A stretch of DNA of 64,000 bases. Origin: Seonamhaeicola maritimus. Its GTDB lineage: Bacteria > Bacteroidota > Bacteroidia > Flavobacteriales > Flavobacteriaceae. The position numbers were made by a program, and so were the translations under genes. Under the pieces are notes generated by a model. The model did no database searches. It worked only from the letters and a program-made list of their open reading frames with translations, and was not told the origin of the DNA. Shown piece after piece: positions 25,106-35,173 of the stretch (position 1 is its first letter; each line of letters opens with the position of its first letter). The stretch lies in the NCBI RefSeq assembly GCF_008056315.1, contig NZ_VRKQ01000016.1, forward strand, positions 517-64,516. Direction: 5' to 3'.

Positions 25106-27022
25106 TTATTGTTTTACTTCCACAATACTCAAATCTTGGTACTTCACTAGATAAGCTATATTGTTATAATAACCTCCAAAATTTTTCTTTTTGTAGGCAA
25201 ACTTATTTTCTACATATTCAGTAACTTGGGCATTGTTTACTGATAAGTAGAGATCTTCCGAGGATACTAAACGTAATACAACGTCCATGGTTAAATCGAA
25301 ACCTTTAACAGCACTTTTGTTAGGGGTTATATGATATTTATTTTCGTAATTCTTCACAAACAAATTGTTTTCAGAATAACTTTTAGAACTTGTAGCATAA
25401 TGAAATTGCAATTTTGACAAATGTTCATTAGAAATCTCATCGCCTTCAAAAGCTTTATTAAAATTAGTCGTAACCAAAACAATATCTCTTTGCTCTATAT
25501 TTTCTTCTTCATTCTCCTCTAGAAACAAGGAAGCCAAAATACTGGTAACGTTAGAAGCAAAACCAGAGTCTCTAGTTTCAAGAAACACAATATTGTTACC
25601 TGGCTTTAAAGCATCTTCTATATCTTGTCTACCAACAAAATACTTATCTCCACCTTCTTCATCCTTTCTAGAATACACTTGTTTTGCAGCAATAAATTCT
25701 TGCCTTAAGCTATTTGAAATTGCTGCGTGTTTTGAGTCTGAAATAATAATAATGTTACTCAACAAGGTATCTGTTTTCACAAAGTTAATTACCCTGTTTT
25801 TTAGTAAATCTGTGGATGCTCTAGATTGAAAAACATTATCATACAGTTTTAATTTTGAGCCTATTGGAGAAACTATGGGAACATGATACTTTCTCAATTC
25901 TGAAGCTGCCTTTTCAAAGGTTTTTGAAGTTAAAGGCCCTATTACAACATCAACATTTTCAAAATCATTATCATCAATAATTTGAGCTATTTCACTCACT
26001 TGGTTTTTGGTGTCATACACATCTACTTTAAGCGAAACACCCAAGGTTTTTAATGAATCTATAGCCATTAAAACACCAGAGTGAAAATCAAGTGAAGTAT
26101 TTAAATAAGGATCTTTTTTTATGCTTCTTTTTGTTCCAGAAATAGAGTCATAATCTACTCTGTTTAACCTAAAAGGAAGCATAATTGCAATATGCTTTGT
26201 AGTATAATCTGAGATACTATCAACTAAACTAATTCTATCTTCTTCCTCTACTGAAATAGCTTCATTAAACGGTATTTTTAAAATCATCCCTGATTTTAAA
26301 CCACCTTCTTTTAATTCTGGATTTAAGGCTTCTAATTCAGATTGTTCTAAACCCAATTTCAATTTTAACCGGTAAAAACCTTCTTTAGGCAAAACTTTAT
26401 AATAACTGTATTGGTCGTCTATTACTTTCTCAATCTCATTAGCAATATTCGGCACAATTATTTCCTGTCCTTCTTTTAAAACATCACCCATTTCAGGGTT
26501 TAATGCTTCTAATTCAGCAATGGTTATTCCAAATTTATAAGCAATGCGCCATTTCCCTTCTTTTGATTGTACTATGTAGGTTTTATTGGTTTCAAACTCT
26601 TCTACAACCTCACTTGTTTTAAAAATTGGAATTTGTAATTTATCACCTTTTCGCAGTGGATTAGCATATAAAAACTTATTATGTTTTTTAATCTCATCCT
26701 CCTCAACTCCATACTTTTTGGCTAAACTATAAAGTGTTTCTTTTCGTTTGGTTTTGTGCGTTTTAAAGCCTTGTAACTCTTTAACAATCGTAGTCTTAAT
26801 TTGAACTTTAGACTTCGGAATTATTAAAATAGTATTTGGTTTTAAACCTTGTTTTGCCTCTGGATTTAAAGTATAAATATCAAAAGGGGTAACATAATAG
26901 CGCTTAGCAAGACCTTCAACGGTTTCACCTTTTTTAACTTTATGTGTACTATAATTCTGCGCTTGAACTACGCCAAAGCTGAAAAGACATAGAAAACAAA
27001 AAATGGAAAAGAATTTAGTCAT
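25106..27022 (-). CDS. LysM-repeat protein with periplasmic-binding domain
   Basis: 638 residues, signal peptide (cleaved near VVQAQN, about 22). Four LysM peptidoglycan-binding modules follow at about 27-70, 86-131, 145-190 and 205-250 (THKVKKGETVEGLAKRYYV, THKTKRKETLYSLAKKYGV). Residues about 275-638 resemble the type-1 periplasmic binding fold of amino-acid ABC-transporter receptors (HIAIMLPFRLNRVDY, DVVIGPLTSKTFEKAASEL, VPIVSPIGSK). The combination suggests a cell-wall-associated sensor or binding protein, not a transporter part, since no ABC genes are nearby. Confidence 0.85.
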   Translation of the reverse strand: MTKFFSIFCFLCLFSFGVVQAQNYSTHKVKKGETVEGLAKRYYVTPFDIYTLNPEAKQGLKPNTILIIPKSKVQIKTTIVKELQGFKTHKTKRKETLYSLAKKYGVEEDEIKKHNKFLYANPLRKGDKLQIPIFKTSEVVEEFETNKTYIVQSKEGKWRIAYKFGITIAELEALNPEMGDVLKEGQEIIVPNIANEIEKVIDDQYSYYKVLPKEGFYRLKLKLGLEQSELEALNPELKEGGLKSGMILKIPFNEAISVEEEDRISLVDSISDYTTKHIAIMLPFRLNRVDYDSISGTKRSIKKDPYLNTSLDFHSGVLMAIDSLKTLGVSLKVDVYDTKNQVSEIAQIIDDNDFENVDVVIGPLTSKTFEKAASELRKYHVPIVSPIGSKLKLYDNVFQSRASTDLLKNRVINFVKTDTLLSNIIIISDSKHAAISNSLRQEFIAAKQVYSRKDEEGGDKYFVGRQDIEDALKPGNNIVFLETRDSGFASNVTSILASLFLEENEEENIEQRDIVLVTTNFNKAFEGDEISNEHLSKLQFHYATSSKSYSENNLFVKNYENKYHITPNKSAVKGFDLTMDVVLRLVSSEDLYLSVNNAQVTEYVENKFAYKKKNFGGYYNNIAYLVKYQDLSIVEVKQ

Positions 27023-27265
27023 TTTTACTTGTTTGTTTTTGCGTTAAGGATGACAACTACATCCTTTTCTTTATTGTTTAAATCATATAGTATGCCAAAA
27101 AGAAAAGATACAGTTTATAACTTACCAAATTTTAAACTCACGTAAATATATACGATACTTTGTAATATTAAGATGACTTAAATATTATAAATAGCTTAAA
27201 AATAATGGAACGCCTACTTATTTAATATAATATTTTGACACGCATTATTTAACAAAGTCACCGAA

Positions 27266-28801
27266 CTACTCCCATTCAATGGTTGCTGGTGGCTTTGAGC
27301 TAATGTCATAAACTACTCTATTAACGCCTTTTACTTTGTTTATTATATCGTTTGATGTTTTTTGAAGAAACTCGTAAGGCAAGTTTACCCAATCTGCAGT
27401 CATGCCATCTGTACTTTCTACAGCTCTAAGCGCCACACATTTCTCGTAAGTACGCTCATCTCCCATAACTCCAACACTGTTTACTGGTAATAACATAGCT
27501 CCTGCTTGCCAAACATCATTATATAATCCCCATTCTTTTAATCCATTGATAAAAATATGATCTACTTCCTGAAGAATACGAACCTTTTCTGCAGTAATAT
27601 CGCCTAAAATACGAATACCTAAACCTGGACCAGGGAATGGATGGCGACCAAGAAGCTCAGGGTCAATTCCTAAAGTTTTGCCTACCCTTCTAACCTCATC
27701 CTTAAAAATAGCTCTTAATGGCTCCACTATTTTAAGTTTCATAAAATCTGGCAAACCTCCAACATTATGATGACTTTTTATAGTTGCTGAAGGACCACCA
27801 GTTGCCGATACACTCTCAATAACGTCTGGATATATAGTTCCTTGAGCTAAAAAAGTAACATTTTCTATTTTATGGGCTTCATCATCAAAAACTTCAATGA
27901 ATGAATTACCTATTGCTTTACGTTTTTTCTCAGGATCTTCAATACCTTTTAAAGCATCAAGAAAACGGCCTGAGGCATCTACACCTTTAACATTAAGCCC
28001 CATACCTTCATACTGATTCAATACATTTTGAAATTCGTTTTTACGAAGCAGTCCGTTATTAACGAAAATACAGTACAAGTTTTTCCCAATAGCTTTATTT
28101 AATAAAACAGCCGCAACAGTTGAATCTACACCACCTGACAAACCTAACACTACTTTCTCATTTCCAACTTTTTCTTGAATGGCTTCAACCGTTTCTTCAA
28201 TAAACGAATCTGGTGTCCAATCTTGATGTAAACCAGCTATACTAACTAAAAAGTTTTCTAATATTTGTTTTCCATCAGTGGAATGATATACTTCAGGATG
28301 AAACTGAATAGCGTAAGTTTCTTCGCCTTCAATTCTATAAGCTGCATTCTCTACATCATGCGTACTTCCAATCAAAACACCATTTGTTGGTAATTGTTTG
28401 ATGGTATCTGAATGACTCATCCAAACTTGACTTCCTGTATGAATATGAGCAAAAAATGGCTCGTTACCCTTTATAAAAGATAAATTAGCGCGACCATATT
28501 CACGTGTATTAGAAGGAGCTACTTCACCACCTGAAAAATGGGCTAAATATTGTGCACCATAGCAAACTGCCAATAATGGCTTTTTACCTCTTATATCTGA
28601 TAAATCAGGATGTAAAGCTTCATCTCCTCTAACTGAGAATGGGCTACCTGAAAGTATAACAGCCTTATACTCTTCTACGTTTGATGGAATCTTGTTGAAT
28701 GGATGAATTTCGGAGTAAATGTTGAGTTCCCTAACTCTACGTGCAATAAGTTGAGTGTATTGCGATCCGAAGTCTAAAATAAGTACCTTGTCATGTTGCA
28801 T
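27266..28801 (-). CDS. guaA: GMP synthase (glutamine-hydrolysing)
   Basis: 511 residues from ATG at 28801. Converts XMP to GMP using glutamine and ATP. Class I glutaminase domain with catalytic Cys80 ([10 protein letters not shown]) and the His168/Glu170 pair (IQFHPEVYH); ATP pyrophosphatase P-loop [10 protein letters not shown] at 221-230; C-terminal dimerisation domain ending [11 protein letters not shown]. An in-frame TTG at 28816 would lengthen it by five residues but overlaps the -7 promoter box, so the ATG was preferred. Confidence 0.97.
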   Translation of the reverse strand: MQHDKVLILDFGSQYTQLIARRVRELNIYSEIHPFNKIPSNVEEYKAVILSGSPFSVRGDEALHPDLSDIRGKKPLLAVCYGAQYLAHFSGGEVAPSNTREYGRANLSFIKGNEPFFAHIHTGSQVWMSHSDTIKQLPTNGVLIGSTHDVENAAYRIEGEETYAIQFHPEVYHSTDGKQILENFLVSIAGLHQDWTPDSFIEETVEAIQEKVGNEKVVLGLSGGVDSTVAAVLLNKAIGKNLYCIFVNNGLLRKNEFQNVLNQYEGMGLNVKGVDASGRFLDALKGIEDPEKKRKAIGNSFIEVFDDEAHKIENVTFLAQGTIYPDVIESVSATGGPSATIKSHHNVGGLPDFMKLKIVEPLRAIFKDEVRRVGKTLGIDPELLGRHPFPGPGLGIRILGDITAEKVRILQEVDHIFINGLKEWGLYNDVWQAGAMLLPVNSVGVMGDERTYEKCVALRAVESTDGMTADWVNLPYEFLQKTSNDIINKVKGVNRVVYDISSKPPATIEWE

Positions 28802-28804
28802 GCG

Positions 28805-28812
28805 CAAAAGTA
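28805..28812 (-). promoter_or_regulatory. -7 promoter box abutting the guaA start
   Basis: On the minus strand TACTTTTG is an exact TAnnTTTG match that ends only 3 nt before the guaA ATG. If used, transcription would begin at or next to the start codon, giving a leaderless message. Confidence 0.4.
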
Positions 28813-28863
28813 ACAATTGATTTTATAATGACGAATTACGATTCTTTATTTTTTCAACAATTT

Positions 28864-30234
28864 TTAAACCATTGAATCTAAGATAGCTTCAATGTCTTTT
28901 TCTGTGGTATCCGGATTGATAAAACAGAATCGGGAAACGGTTTCAAAACCATCCCTAGTTTTCCATTTTGTTGGTGTTACCAATGCAAAGCCTTTCCTGT
29001 GATTCTCATAGGTCCAATGCCTGTAATCATCTGGCTTCCATCCTACTCTTCTGTATAGCACACAAGACAAACTTGGGTCTCTCACCAATTCTACATGTGG
29101 CTTATCTTTAATCAACTTACCAGCTATTTGAGCCAATTCTATACCACGTTCTACAGCTTCTTTGTATTTATCAGTTCCGTGTGTTGCTAATGAAAACCAT
29201 AAGGGCAAACCTCTTACACGTCTAGTCAATTGTATTTGATAATCAGTTGGATTAAATCCGTGCGCACCTTCATCTTTAAAAATCTCTAAATAAGAACCTT
29301 CTTGAGAATGTGCTTTTTTAGCCAATTCAGGGTTCTTATAAATCACCGCGCCACAGTCATATGGTGAAAACATCCATTTGTGTGGATCTATAGTGATACT
29401 ATCTGCTCTTTCTATACCATTAAATAAATGCCTTACAGAATCTGCCACTAAAGCACCACCTCCATACGCGGCATCAACATGAAACCAAAGGTTTTCCTTT
29501 TCACAGATTGCTCCAATACCATCTAAATCATCAATAATTCCTGCGTTAGTAGTTCCTCCGGTAGCTACAACAGCAAACAATCTTTTACGTTGATGGGCTG
29601 TTAACAAATCTATACATTCTTGTAATGCCGCACCATACAAAACATCTTCAGTATCTACCAATAAAATATCAACATCAGCAACCTTTGCCATTGCTTTAAT
29701 AGATGAATGTGCACCAATAGAAGTGATAATCAAACCTTTCTCTCCTTTAAAAGCATCATCCTCACGCCAAAATTCTCTTGCAGTAACTATTGCTGATAAG
29801 TTAGCCGCTGTACCACCGCTGGTAAATACACCAAAAGCACCCTTGGGCAACCCTGTTAAGGACACAATCCATGACATGGCTTCATTTTCGCAAAAGATAC
29901 CTCCAGCACCTTCCATCCAGTATGCACCATGAATACTAGATGCCGATGTTATCAAATCAAACATAATAGCAGCCCTTGTAGGAGCTGCTGGCACAAAAGC
30001 CAAATGTCTTGGATGATCTATTGGAACAGTTGCTTTTGATAGGTGTTTTCTCCATAATTTAAATGCATACTCACCACCAACACCCTCAGAAGTAATTGTT
30101 TCTCCCACTAATGCTTTTAACTCTTCAGATTTTTTTGGTTTCCCAATCTTACTTTTGGTAGCAGAAACCCTATCTATGGTGTATTTCATGACATCCATAG
30201 TCATTTCAACCAAATCTATGTCTATTTTATGCAT
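28864..30234 (-). CDS. Group II PLP-dependent decarboxylase
   Basis: 456 residues. Pyridoxal-phosphate amino-acid decarboxylase of the aromatic-L-amino-acid/glutamate/diaminobutyrate class. The cofactor lysine is K286 in TIDPHKWMFSPYDCGA; the pyridine-N Asp is D254 in HVDAAYGGGA; VFTSGGTAANLSA binds the phosphate. The substrate (tyrosine, tryptophan, glutamate or diaminobutyrate) cannot be fixed from sequence. Monocistronic, with a minus-strand TAACTTTG box (30260-30267) 26 nt upstream. Confidence 0.88.
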   Translation of the reverse strand: MHKIDIDLVEMTMDVMKYTIDRVSATKSKIGKPKKSEELKALVGETITSEGVGGEYAFKLWRKHLSKATVPIDHPRHLAFVPAAPTRAAIMFDLITSASSIHGAYWMEGAGGIFCENEAMSWIVSLTGLPKGAFGVFTSGGTAANLSAIVTAREFWREDDAFKGEKGLIITSIGAHSSIKAMAKVADVDILLVDTEDVLYGAALQECIDLLTAHQRKRLFAVVATGGTTNAGIIDDLDGIGAICEKENLWFHVDAAYGGGALVADSVRHLFNGIERADSITIDPHKWMFSPYDCGAVIYKNPELAKKAHSQEGSYLEIFKDEGAHGFNPTDYQIQLTRRVRGLPLWFSLATHGTDKYKEAVERGIELAQIAGKLIKDKPHVELVRDPSLSCVLYRRVGWKPDDYRHWTYENHRKGFALVTPTKWKTRDGFETVSRFCFINPDTTEKDIEAILDSMV

Positions 30235-30259
30235 TGCTGAATTTTTAAATAACCGCTTG

Positions 30260-30267
30260 CAAAGTTA
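30260..30267 (-). promoter_or_regulatory. -7 promoter box for PLP decarboxylase
   Basis: TAACTTTG on the minus strand, exact TAnnTTTG match, 26 nt before the start codon. Confidence 0.45.
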
Positions 30268-30343
30268 TGATTATCTAAATAAAAAGACTGAATTTATAAG
30301 AATCTTTTAACTGTGAAAATCAATTATTTTACATCGAGAGATT

Positions 30344-31942
30344 CTATAGTGTCAGTATAGAAAATTCACCATTTAACGGTTTCAAATTTTCAATAAGTTT
30401 TGGAATTAGTGATTGACCATATTCCAAATAAAATTCTGAGAAATTAGTATTGCGTTCTTGCAAACTACTATTAGGAAACAACTGATTTTGAAGTTCTGTC
30501 ATTCTTGAAACTTGGTCTGACAGAACTTTCTTTTGTGCCTTTAACAATCTTTTTTCTAAAGTTTCTAATCCTTTAAGTTGTTTAACTTCCTGTGCCTTAA
30601 CAGCTCCTAAAAACGATTTATCGGTTTGTTCTGCCAAAGAATATAAACCTTCAAATTGTTTCTTTAAATGATTTTTTTGTTCAGAAAAGTCTATATCAAT
30701 GTTTGATATTTCCCTGACCTTTTTATTTATAAAGGCATCTCGTTTTAAAAAGATATCTTCTTTTGAAATATTTAGATTCTGAAGTTTTTTAGACTGACTT
30801 TTAGTCTTAATCAACGCCGAATTCCTCAATAATAATATAGGAAACGGCACTTTAACCGCTTCAAAAAACGATTTTAACTGAAACCAATAGGCCAGCTCGC
30901 CACCCCCACCTATATAACATAGATTTGGTAAAATAACCTCTTGATACAATGGGCGCATAACTACATTAGGAGAAAACCGTTCTGGGTGCTCTAAGAGCAC
31001 TTTTTGTATCTCACTCAAACTCCAAGAAATATCAGTATTTAAGACTTTATAAACCTCATCTTCAAAAACGATACGCTCTCGTAAATTCTCATTTAAATAA
31101 AAAAGATTAATTTCTCTTGGGTTAACTTGAATATTATATGATTGAGAGAGGTTGCTATTTGTTTTAGATATCTCATTAAATGATGTTTGATGCACTAATT
31201 CATTCTCAATAAAAGGTACAAATAACCGCTTCAATTCTTTATCATTCCCATCAATTATTACTAATCCGTATGCCTTAAAAAGTTCATTTGCTAAATATCT
31301 CGTTGCATCAGTTAAGTTATTATGTTGTACATATGCATTTTCAAACAATTGTTTTAAGGTCTCTGCATTTCTACTTAGTCCAAATTCACCATTTATTACT
31401 TGTAAAATGTCATTTAAACCGTCTGTAGACAACTCCCCAACAGCACCTTGAGATGCTTTATTCCATTGAATCTTTTTTCCTTTAAAATTGAAATAATTAA
31501 TTTCATCAAAATCATGATCTTCAGTAGCCATCCAATACACAGGCACAAAATTATAATCTGGGTATTTTTGTTTCAATTCATTTGAAAGATTAATGGTAGA
31601 TACTATTTTATAAAGAAAGTAAAGTGGGCCTGTAAACAAGTTAAGCTGATGCCCAGTAGTAATTGTAAATGTTTTACTCTCCTTTAGAATTTTAATATTT
31701 TCAAGTGTTACATCAGAAGCTTCAACATTTTTATATTGTTTATTTAATACAGATGTCAAAATCTTTCTATTCGAATCTAAAACAATTTGAGAACGATGTT
31801 TCTCTTCAATTTGAGACTTAAAATTATCTATATTGGGAAACCTATTGTAATAAGCTTGTAATTCTGGTTTTTCGGTTAAATAGTCACAAATTAAAGAGGA
31901 AAAATAACCGGTTTTTTTAAATGAAATAGTGTCTAATGACAT
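30344..31942 (-). CDS. bshC: Bacillithiol biosynthesis cysteine-adding enzyme BshC
   Basis: 532 residues, typical length. Last step of bacillithiol synthesis, adding cysteine to glucosaminyl-malate. Recognised by ITTGHQLNLFTGPLYFLYKI, VPVYWMATEDHDFDEINYF, RPLYQEVILPNLCYIGGGGE and the long C-terminal coiled coil (about 385-500). The HxGH/nucleotidyl-transferase-like GHQ and the ATEDHD motifs are intact. bshA and bshB are not in the window. Presence implies that this organism uses bacillithiol as a low-molecular-weight thiol, as many Bacteroidota do. Confidence 0.94.
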   Translation of the reverse strand: MSLDTISFKKTGYFSSLICDYLTEKPELQAYYNRFPNIDNFKSQIEEKHRSQIVLDSNRKILTSVLNKQYKNVEASDVTLENIKILKESKTFTITTGHQLNLFTGPLYFLYKIVSTINLSNELKQKYPDYNFVPVYWMATEDHDFDEINYFNFKGKKIQWNKASQGAVGELSTDGLNDILQVINGEFGLSRNAETLKQLFENAYVQHNNLTDATRYLANELFKAYGLVIIDGNDKELKRLFVPFIENELVHQTSFNEISKTNSNLSQSYNIQVNPREINLFYLNENLRERIVFEDEVYKVLNTDISWSLSEIQKVLLEHPERFSPNVVMRPLYQEVILPNLCYIGGGGELAYWFQLKSFFEAVKVPFPILLLRNSALIKTKSQSKKLQNLNISKEDIFLKRDAFINKKVREISNIDIDFSEQKNHLKKQFEGLYSLAEQTDKSFLGAVKAQEVKQLKGLETLEKRLLKAQKKVLSDQVSRMTELQNQLFPNSSLQERNTNFSEFYLEYGQSLIPKLIENLKPLNGEFSILTL

Positions 31943-32167
31943 AGGTGCACTTAAATTTAATTGTAAAGATACATTTATTACATTTTGAATTTCTAAAAAA
32001 TAAGTTAAGACTTAGTTCGGTAACCTACCCCTAGACCAACATCTTTTGAACTAATTTAACTAAAAAATGGTTATACTAAATAAATGTTAAACCCTAGAAA
32101 CTCACTGGGCTTTTGTCCTTTTTTTCGTATCTTATTAGCACTTAAACAATTAAATCTCATTTTAGTC

Positions 32168-33436
32168 ATGAAAAATAAACTCCCTTTATACCCGACCTTA
32201 CTGATGGTTTGCCTTTTTGTTGTTTGTGGCACCAATTATTTAATAGCACAAAACATATCAAACTTCATAGAAATTAAAGGAACTGTGGTTGATGAAACCT
32301 CTAGAAATCATTTAGTATTTACAGATTTAGTAATAAAAGGTACTAACATAAGTACCGTAACAAATATGGATGGTGAATTTCTTTTAAAAGTACCTACAAA
32401 TCATATTGATGGCATGGTGATTATTTCACATTTAGGTTATGAAAAGAAAGAAATTGAAATTTCGTCTTTAAAAGGTAAAGTAAAAATCACCTTAAAACAA
32501 GCTATAACAACCTTAGATGCTGTTAATTTAATTGCTAGACCAAGTAATGCTAAAGAGTTGGTACTAGAGACCTTACGTAAAAAAGGTGCTTTATACAACA
32601 ATGATAACACTTTAATGACAGCTTTTTATAGAGAAACTATAAAGAAAAGACGTAAAAACGCATCGTTATCTGAGGCTGTTGTTAAGATTCACAAACAGCC
32701 TTATACTAATTATAGAAAAGATAATATAGAGTTGGTGAAGGCAAGAAAAAACACAAATTATAATAGACTTGACACCCTTGCTTTAAAACTTCAAGGTGGT
32801 CCTTTTAGTAATTTATATACAGATTTGGTTAAATATCCTGAATTTATTTTTACTGAAGAAGATATCGACGATTACGAATTTAGCTTTGGAGAATCTACCA
32901 ATATTAACAAAAAGCTAGTTTATGTGGTTAACTTTAAACAAAGTAGTTTTATTAGAGATCCCTTGTACTTTGGTAAACTTTATATAGATGCTTCAACTTT
33001 AGCATTAACAAATGCTGTTTATAGTTTAAATGTTGAAAACAAAGAACTTTCTAGTCAAATGTTTGTACGTAAAAAACCTAGAAAAGTTGATGTTCATCCT
33101 ACTAAGGCTAACTATAGGGTAAATTATAGAATCCAAAATGGTAAATGGCACTATGCCTACAGTAATATTCTTTTAAGTTTTAAAGTAAACTGGAAAGGCA
33201 AATTATTTAATAGTATTTATACTTTAAATAGCGAAATGGCTGTTACAGATTGGGAAATTCACGAATCTAAATTTGCCAAACTTAAAGACCAAATGTTGCG
33301 TCCATCTACAATTATGTCAGATCAAGCTTCTGGTTTTTCAGACCCAGAATTCTGGGGAGAATATAATATTATAGAACCTGAAAAATCTATTGAAAATGCT
33401 ATTGCTAAAATTCAAAAGCAATTGAAAAAGCCTTAA
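32168..33436 (+). CDS. Carboxypeptidase-regulatory-like domain surface protein
   Basis: 422 residues from ATG 32168; upstream in-frame codons from 32084 precede the signal peptide and are not needed. Signal segment LLMVCLFVVCGTNYLIAQ, then a CarboxypepD_reg-like (TonB-receptor plug-associated) domain at about 35-110 (EIKGTVVDETSRNHLVFTDL, TVTNMDGEFLLKVP, ISHLGYEKKEI), then a beta-rich C-terminal region of the kind found in DUF5686-like outer-membrane proteins. Probably outer-membrane associated; ligand unknown. Followed by a strong terminator. Confidence 0.78.
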   Translation: MKNKLPLYPTLLMVCLFVVCGTNYLIAQNISNFIEIKGTVVDETSRNHLVFTDLVIKGTNISTVTNMDGEFLLKVPTNHIDGMVIISHLGYEKKEIEISSLKGKVKITLKQAITTLDAVNLIARPSNAKELVLETLRKKGALYNNDNTLMTAFYRETIKKRRKNASLSEAVVKIHKQPYTNYRKDNIELVKARKNTNYNRLDTLALKLQGGPFSNLYTDLVKYPEFIFTEEDIDDYEFSFGESTNINKKLVYVVNFKQSSFIRDPLYFGKLYIDASTLALTNAVYSLNVENKELSSQMFVRKKPRKVDVHPTKANYRVNYRIQNGKWHYAYSNILLSFKVNWKGKLFNSIYTLNSEMAVTDWEIHESKFAKLKDQMLRPSTIMSDQASGFSDPEFWGEYNIIEPEKSIENAIAKIQKQLKKP

Positions 33437-33459
33437 TACATATTAATTTATAAACGATA

Positions 33460-33489
33460 AAATCCCGATAGCTTACTATCGGGATTTTT
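33460..33489 (+). terminator. Terminator of surface-protein gene
   Basis: Stem AAATCCCGATAG / CTATCGGGATTT with a short loop (CTTA), followed by T8. It separates the preceding gene from the cassette-like block. Confidence 0.9.
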
Positions 33490-33551
33490 TTTACCTATTT
33501 TTATAATATATTACTTGTAAGACTCATCTTTAAAGAGAGTAAATAAAGTAC

Positions 33552-33605
33552 AACTTTAGTAATAAACATAATGTAGATAAACGCAATTGTGTTTATCTGT
33601 ACGTT
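33552..33605 (+). repeat. Cassette palindrome, collapsed copy z (54 bp)
   Basis: Perfect 8-bp stem AGATAAAC (33575-33582) / GTTTATCT (33591-33598) around GCAATTGT, ending in GTT at 33603-33605. The right arm in reverse complement, AAC-6 nt-ATAAACACAATTGC, fits the family arm, but here the two arms meet at the centre with no interior. It marks the left boundary of the array. Confidence 0.65.
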
Positions 33606-33633
33606 GCCAGTAATATGAGGAAACCGAAATCAA

Positions 33634-34350
33634 ATGAAAATAATGAACTATAAAACTATCTTTCTGATTTTTGTTTCAACAATTATGTATTCCCAAAATG
33701 CCGAAAAAAATATGAGCGATAAAGTACCTAATAGTGTTGAAATTGTTGACAGTCATTTAGACCAATTCTTTGATGAAGATGCAGACATTGTTGTATTTGA
33801 CGAAATAGAATCTGAAATAATTCACAGAGACATTTTTTTTATAAAAGCTACAGAAGATAGACCGTATCACATTTTATTGAGCTGTGGAATGAGTGCTTTA
33901 CCAATGAAAGTTCCTGAAGACATAGAATCGTCTGAATTTGCAGAAGTTATGATTTTGCTACCAAAAGAATGGAATTTAAACTATGAGTCTTTTAGCGACG
34001 AACGTAATTATTGGCCAATTAGAATAATGAAGGAATTAATGATGTTACCACATCCAAATAAAACTTGGTTAGGTTTTGGACATACTTTTGGACACGAAGA
34101 TGATGATGAACTTGCAGAAGGCATTGGATTTAATTCCGTAATGTTAGCCAGCTCAATGGAATTATCAGCTGATTTTACTGAAATTGAACTTGAAAACGAT
34201 AAAACTATTGATATTTATACTTTAATTCCTCTTTACAAAGAAGAACTTGAGTTTAAGAAACAAAATAGCGCGACTGATTTACTTGAGAAATTTGACAAAT
34301 TCGGAATTGAAGAAATTGTGAAAGTTGGAAGAAAAAATGTCTGCAAATAA
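33634..34350 (+). CDS. Suppressor-of-fused (Sufu)-domain protein, cassette 1
   Basis: 238 residues. Residues about 80-235 look like the bacterial suppressor-of-fused domain: RPYHILLSCGMSALPMKVPE, EFAEVMILLPKEWNL, NYWPIRIMKELMMLPH and FGHTFGHEDDDELAEG. The N-terminus has a signal-like segment (YKTIFLIFVSTIMYSQN), so this copy may be exported, unusual for Sufu proteins, which are often immunity-like. Its 5' flank GTTGCCAGTAATAT (33603-33616) and 3' flank (34352-34365) are reverse complements at 13 of 14 positions, marking it as a discrete unit. Confidence 0.78.
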   Translation: MKIMNYKTIFLIFVSTIMYSQNAEKNMSDKVPNSVEIVDSHLDQFFDEDADIVVFDEIESEIIHRDIFFIKATEDRPYHILLSCGMSALPMKVPEDIESSEFAEVMILLPKEWNLNYESFSDERNYWPIRIMKELMMLPHPNKTWLGFGHTFGHEDDDELAEGIGFNSVMLASSMELSADFTEIELENDKTIDIYTLIPLYKEELEFKKQNSATDLLEKFDKFGIEEIVKVGRKNVCK

Positions 34351-34362
34351 AATACTACTGGC

Positions 34363-34549
34363 AACAACGTGTATAAAACATAGCTATTACAGGCTTTCAG
34401 AGAGGTTTTTGCTTATTTAGTAAGACCACCAAATTTTTAAATTTGGCTTTTAAGATTAATAAGTTAAAAACAAAATATAAAAATTCGGCTATGTGTTTAT
34501 CCGAAAAGTTAGTGTCTTTTTGCACGCTACGTTTCATACACAAACCGTT
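34363..34549 (+). repeat. Cassette palindrome, copy b (187 bp)
   Basis: Left arm AAC-aac-GTGTATAAAACATAGC; right arm in reverse complement AAC-ggttt-GTGTATGAAACGTAGC. Fourteen of 16 arm bases pair. The interior contains a second hairpin, CCAAATTT / AAATTTGG (about 34428-34445). This is the longest copy. Confidence 0.85.
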
Positions 34550-34592
34550 GTACTTCATTATGAATCGAACGATTTTCTAAATCATAATTAAA

Positions 34593-35159
34593 ATGGAATT
34601 ATTTAACTATATCGCTATTGCCTTTTCATTTGTTTATAGTACTGCAGCAATTAGACTTATAGGCGGATTGTCCGCAGCAATAAATAAAAATAGTAGATAT
34701 GTAGTCCACCTATTATTTATTGTAATTATGTTAATTAGTATTATAACTAGCTTTTGGGGAATTTGGGCACATAGAAATCTAGAAGACTGGAAATTATATA
34801 AATTTATTTTCCTACTTATTGATGGTGCACTGTACTATTTCATAGCGACAGTTTTAGTTCCAGAAAATCCTAACGAAGTTGACTCTTGGAAAGACTATTA
34901 TTATAAAAATAAGCATAAGCTATTTTATGCTATACTAACATTTTTAGTGTATATCCAATTAAATGGTATTGTTTTGACTGGCGAATTTTACTTTGGTCCA
35001 GAGCAATATTTCCATATAATTTCTCTTATTCCTATATTTTTTGGTTTGCGGAGTAAAAATCACAAAGTTCATCTTGTTATTGCTTGTTTCTATATAATAA
35101 CGACTTTGACAATGATGCTAACAGTGGCCTCTGAACCAGGATGGGTAAGTCAGTTGTAA
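34593..35159 (+). CDS. Hypothetical multi-helix membrane protein, cassette 2
   Basis: 188 residues with about five or six predicted transmembrane helices (5-25, 38-58, 66-86, 110-130, 135-150, 156-178). No family recognised. It is the only gene in its unit. Its first flanking bases GTTGTACTT (34547-34555) match the reverse complement of the 3' flank ending at 35176 at 8 of 9 positions. Confidence 0.65.
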   Translation: MELFNYIAIAFSFVYSTAAIRLIGGLSAAINKNSRYVVHLLFIVIMLISIITSFWGIWAHRNLEDWKLYKFIFLLIDGALYYFIATVLVPENPNEVDSWKDYYYKNKHKLFYAILTFLVYIQLNGIVLTGEFYFGPEQYFHIISLIPIFFGLRSKNHKVHLVIACFYIITTLTMMLTVASEPGWVSQL

Positions 35160-35173
35160 AAAAACGAAAGCAC

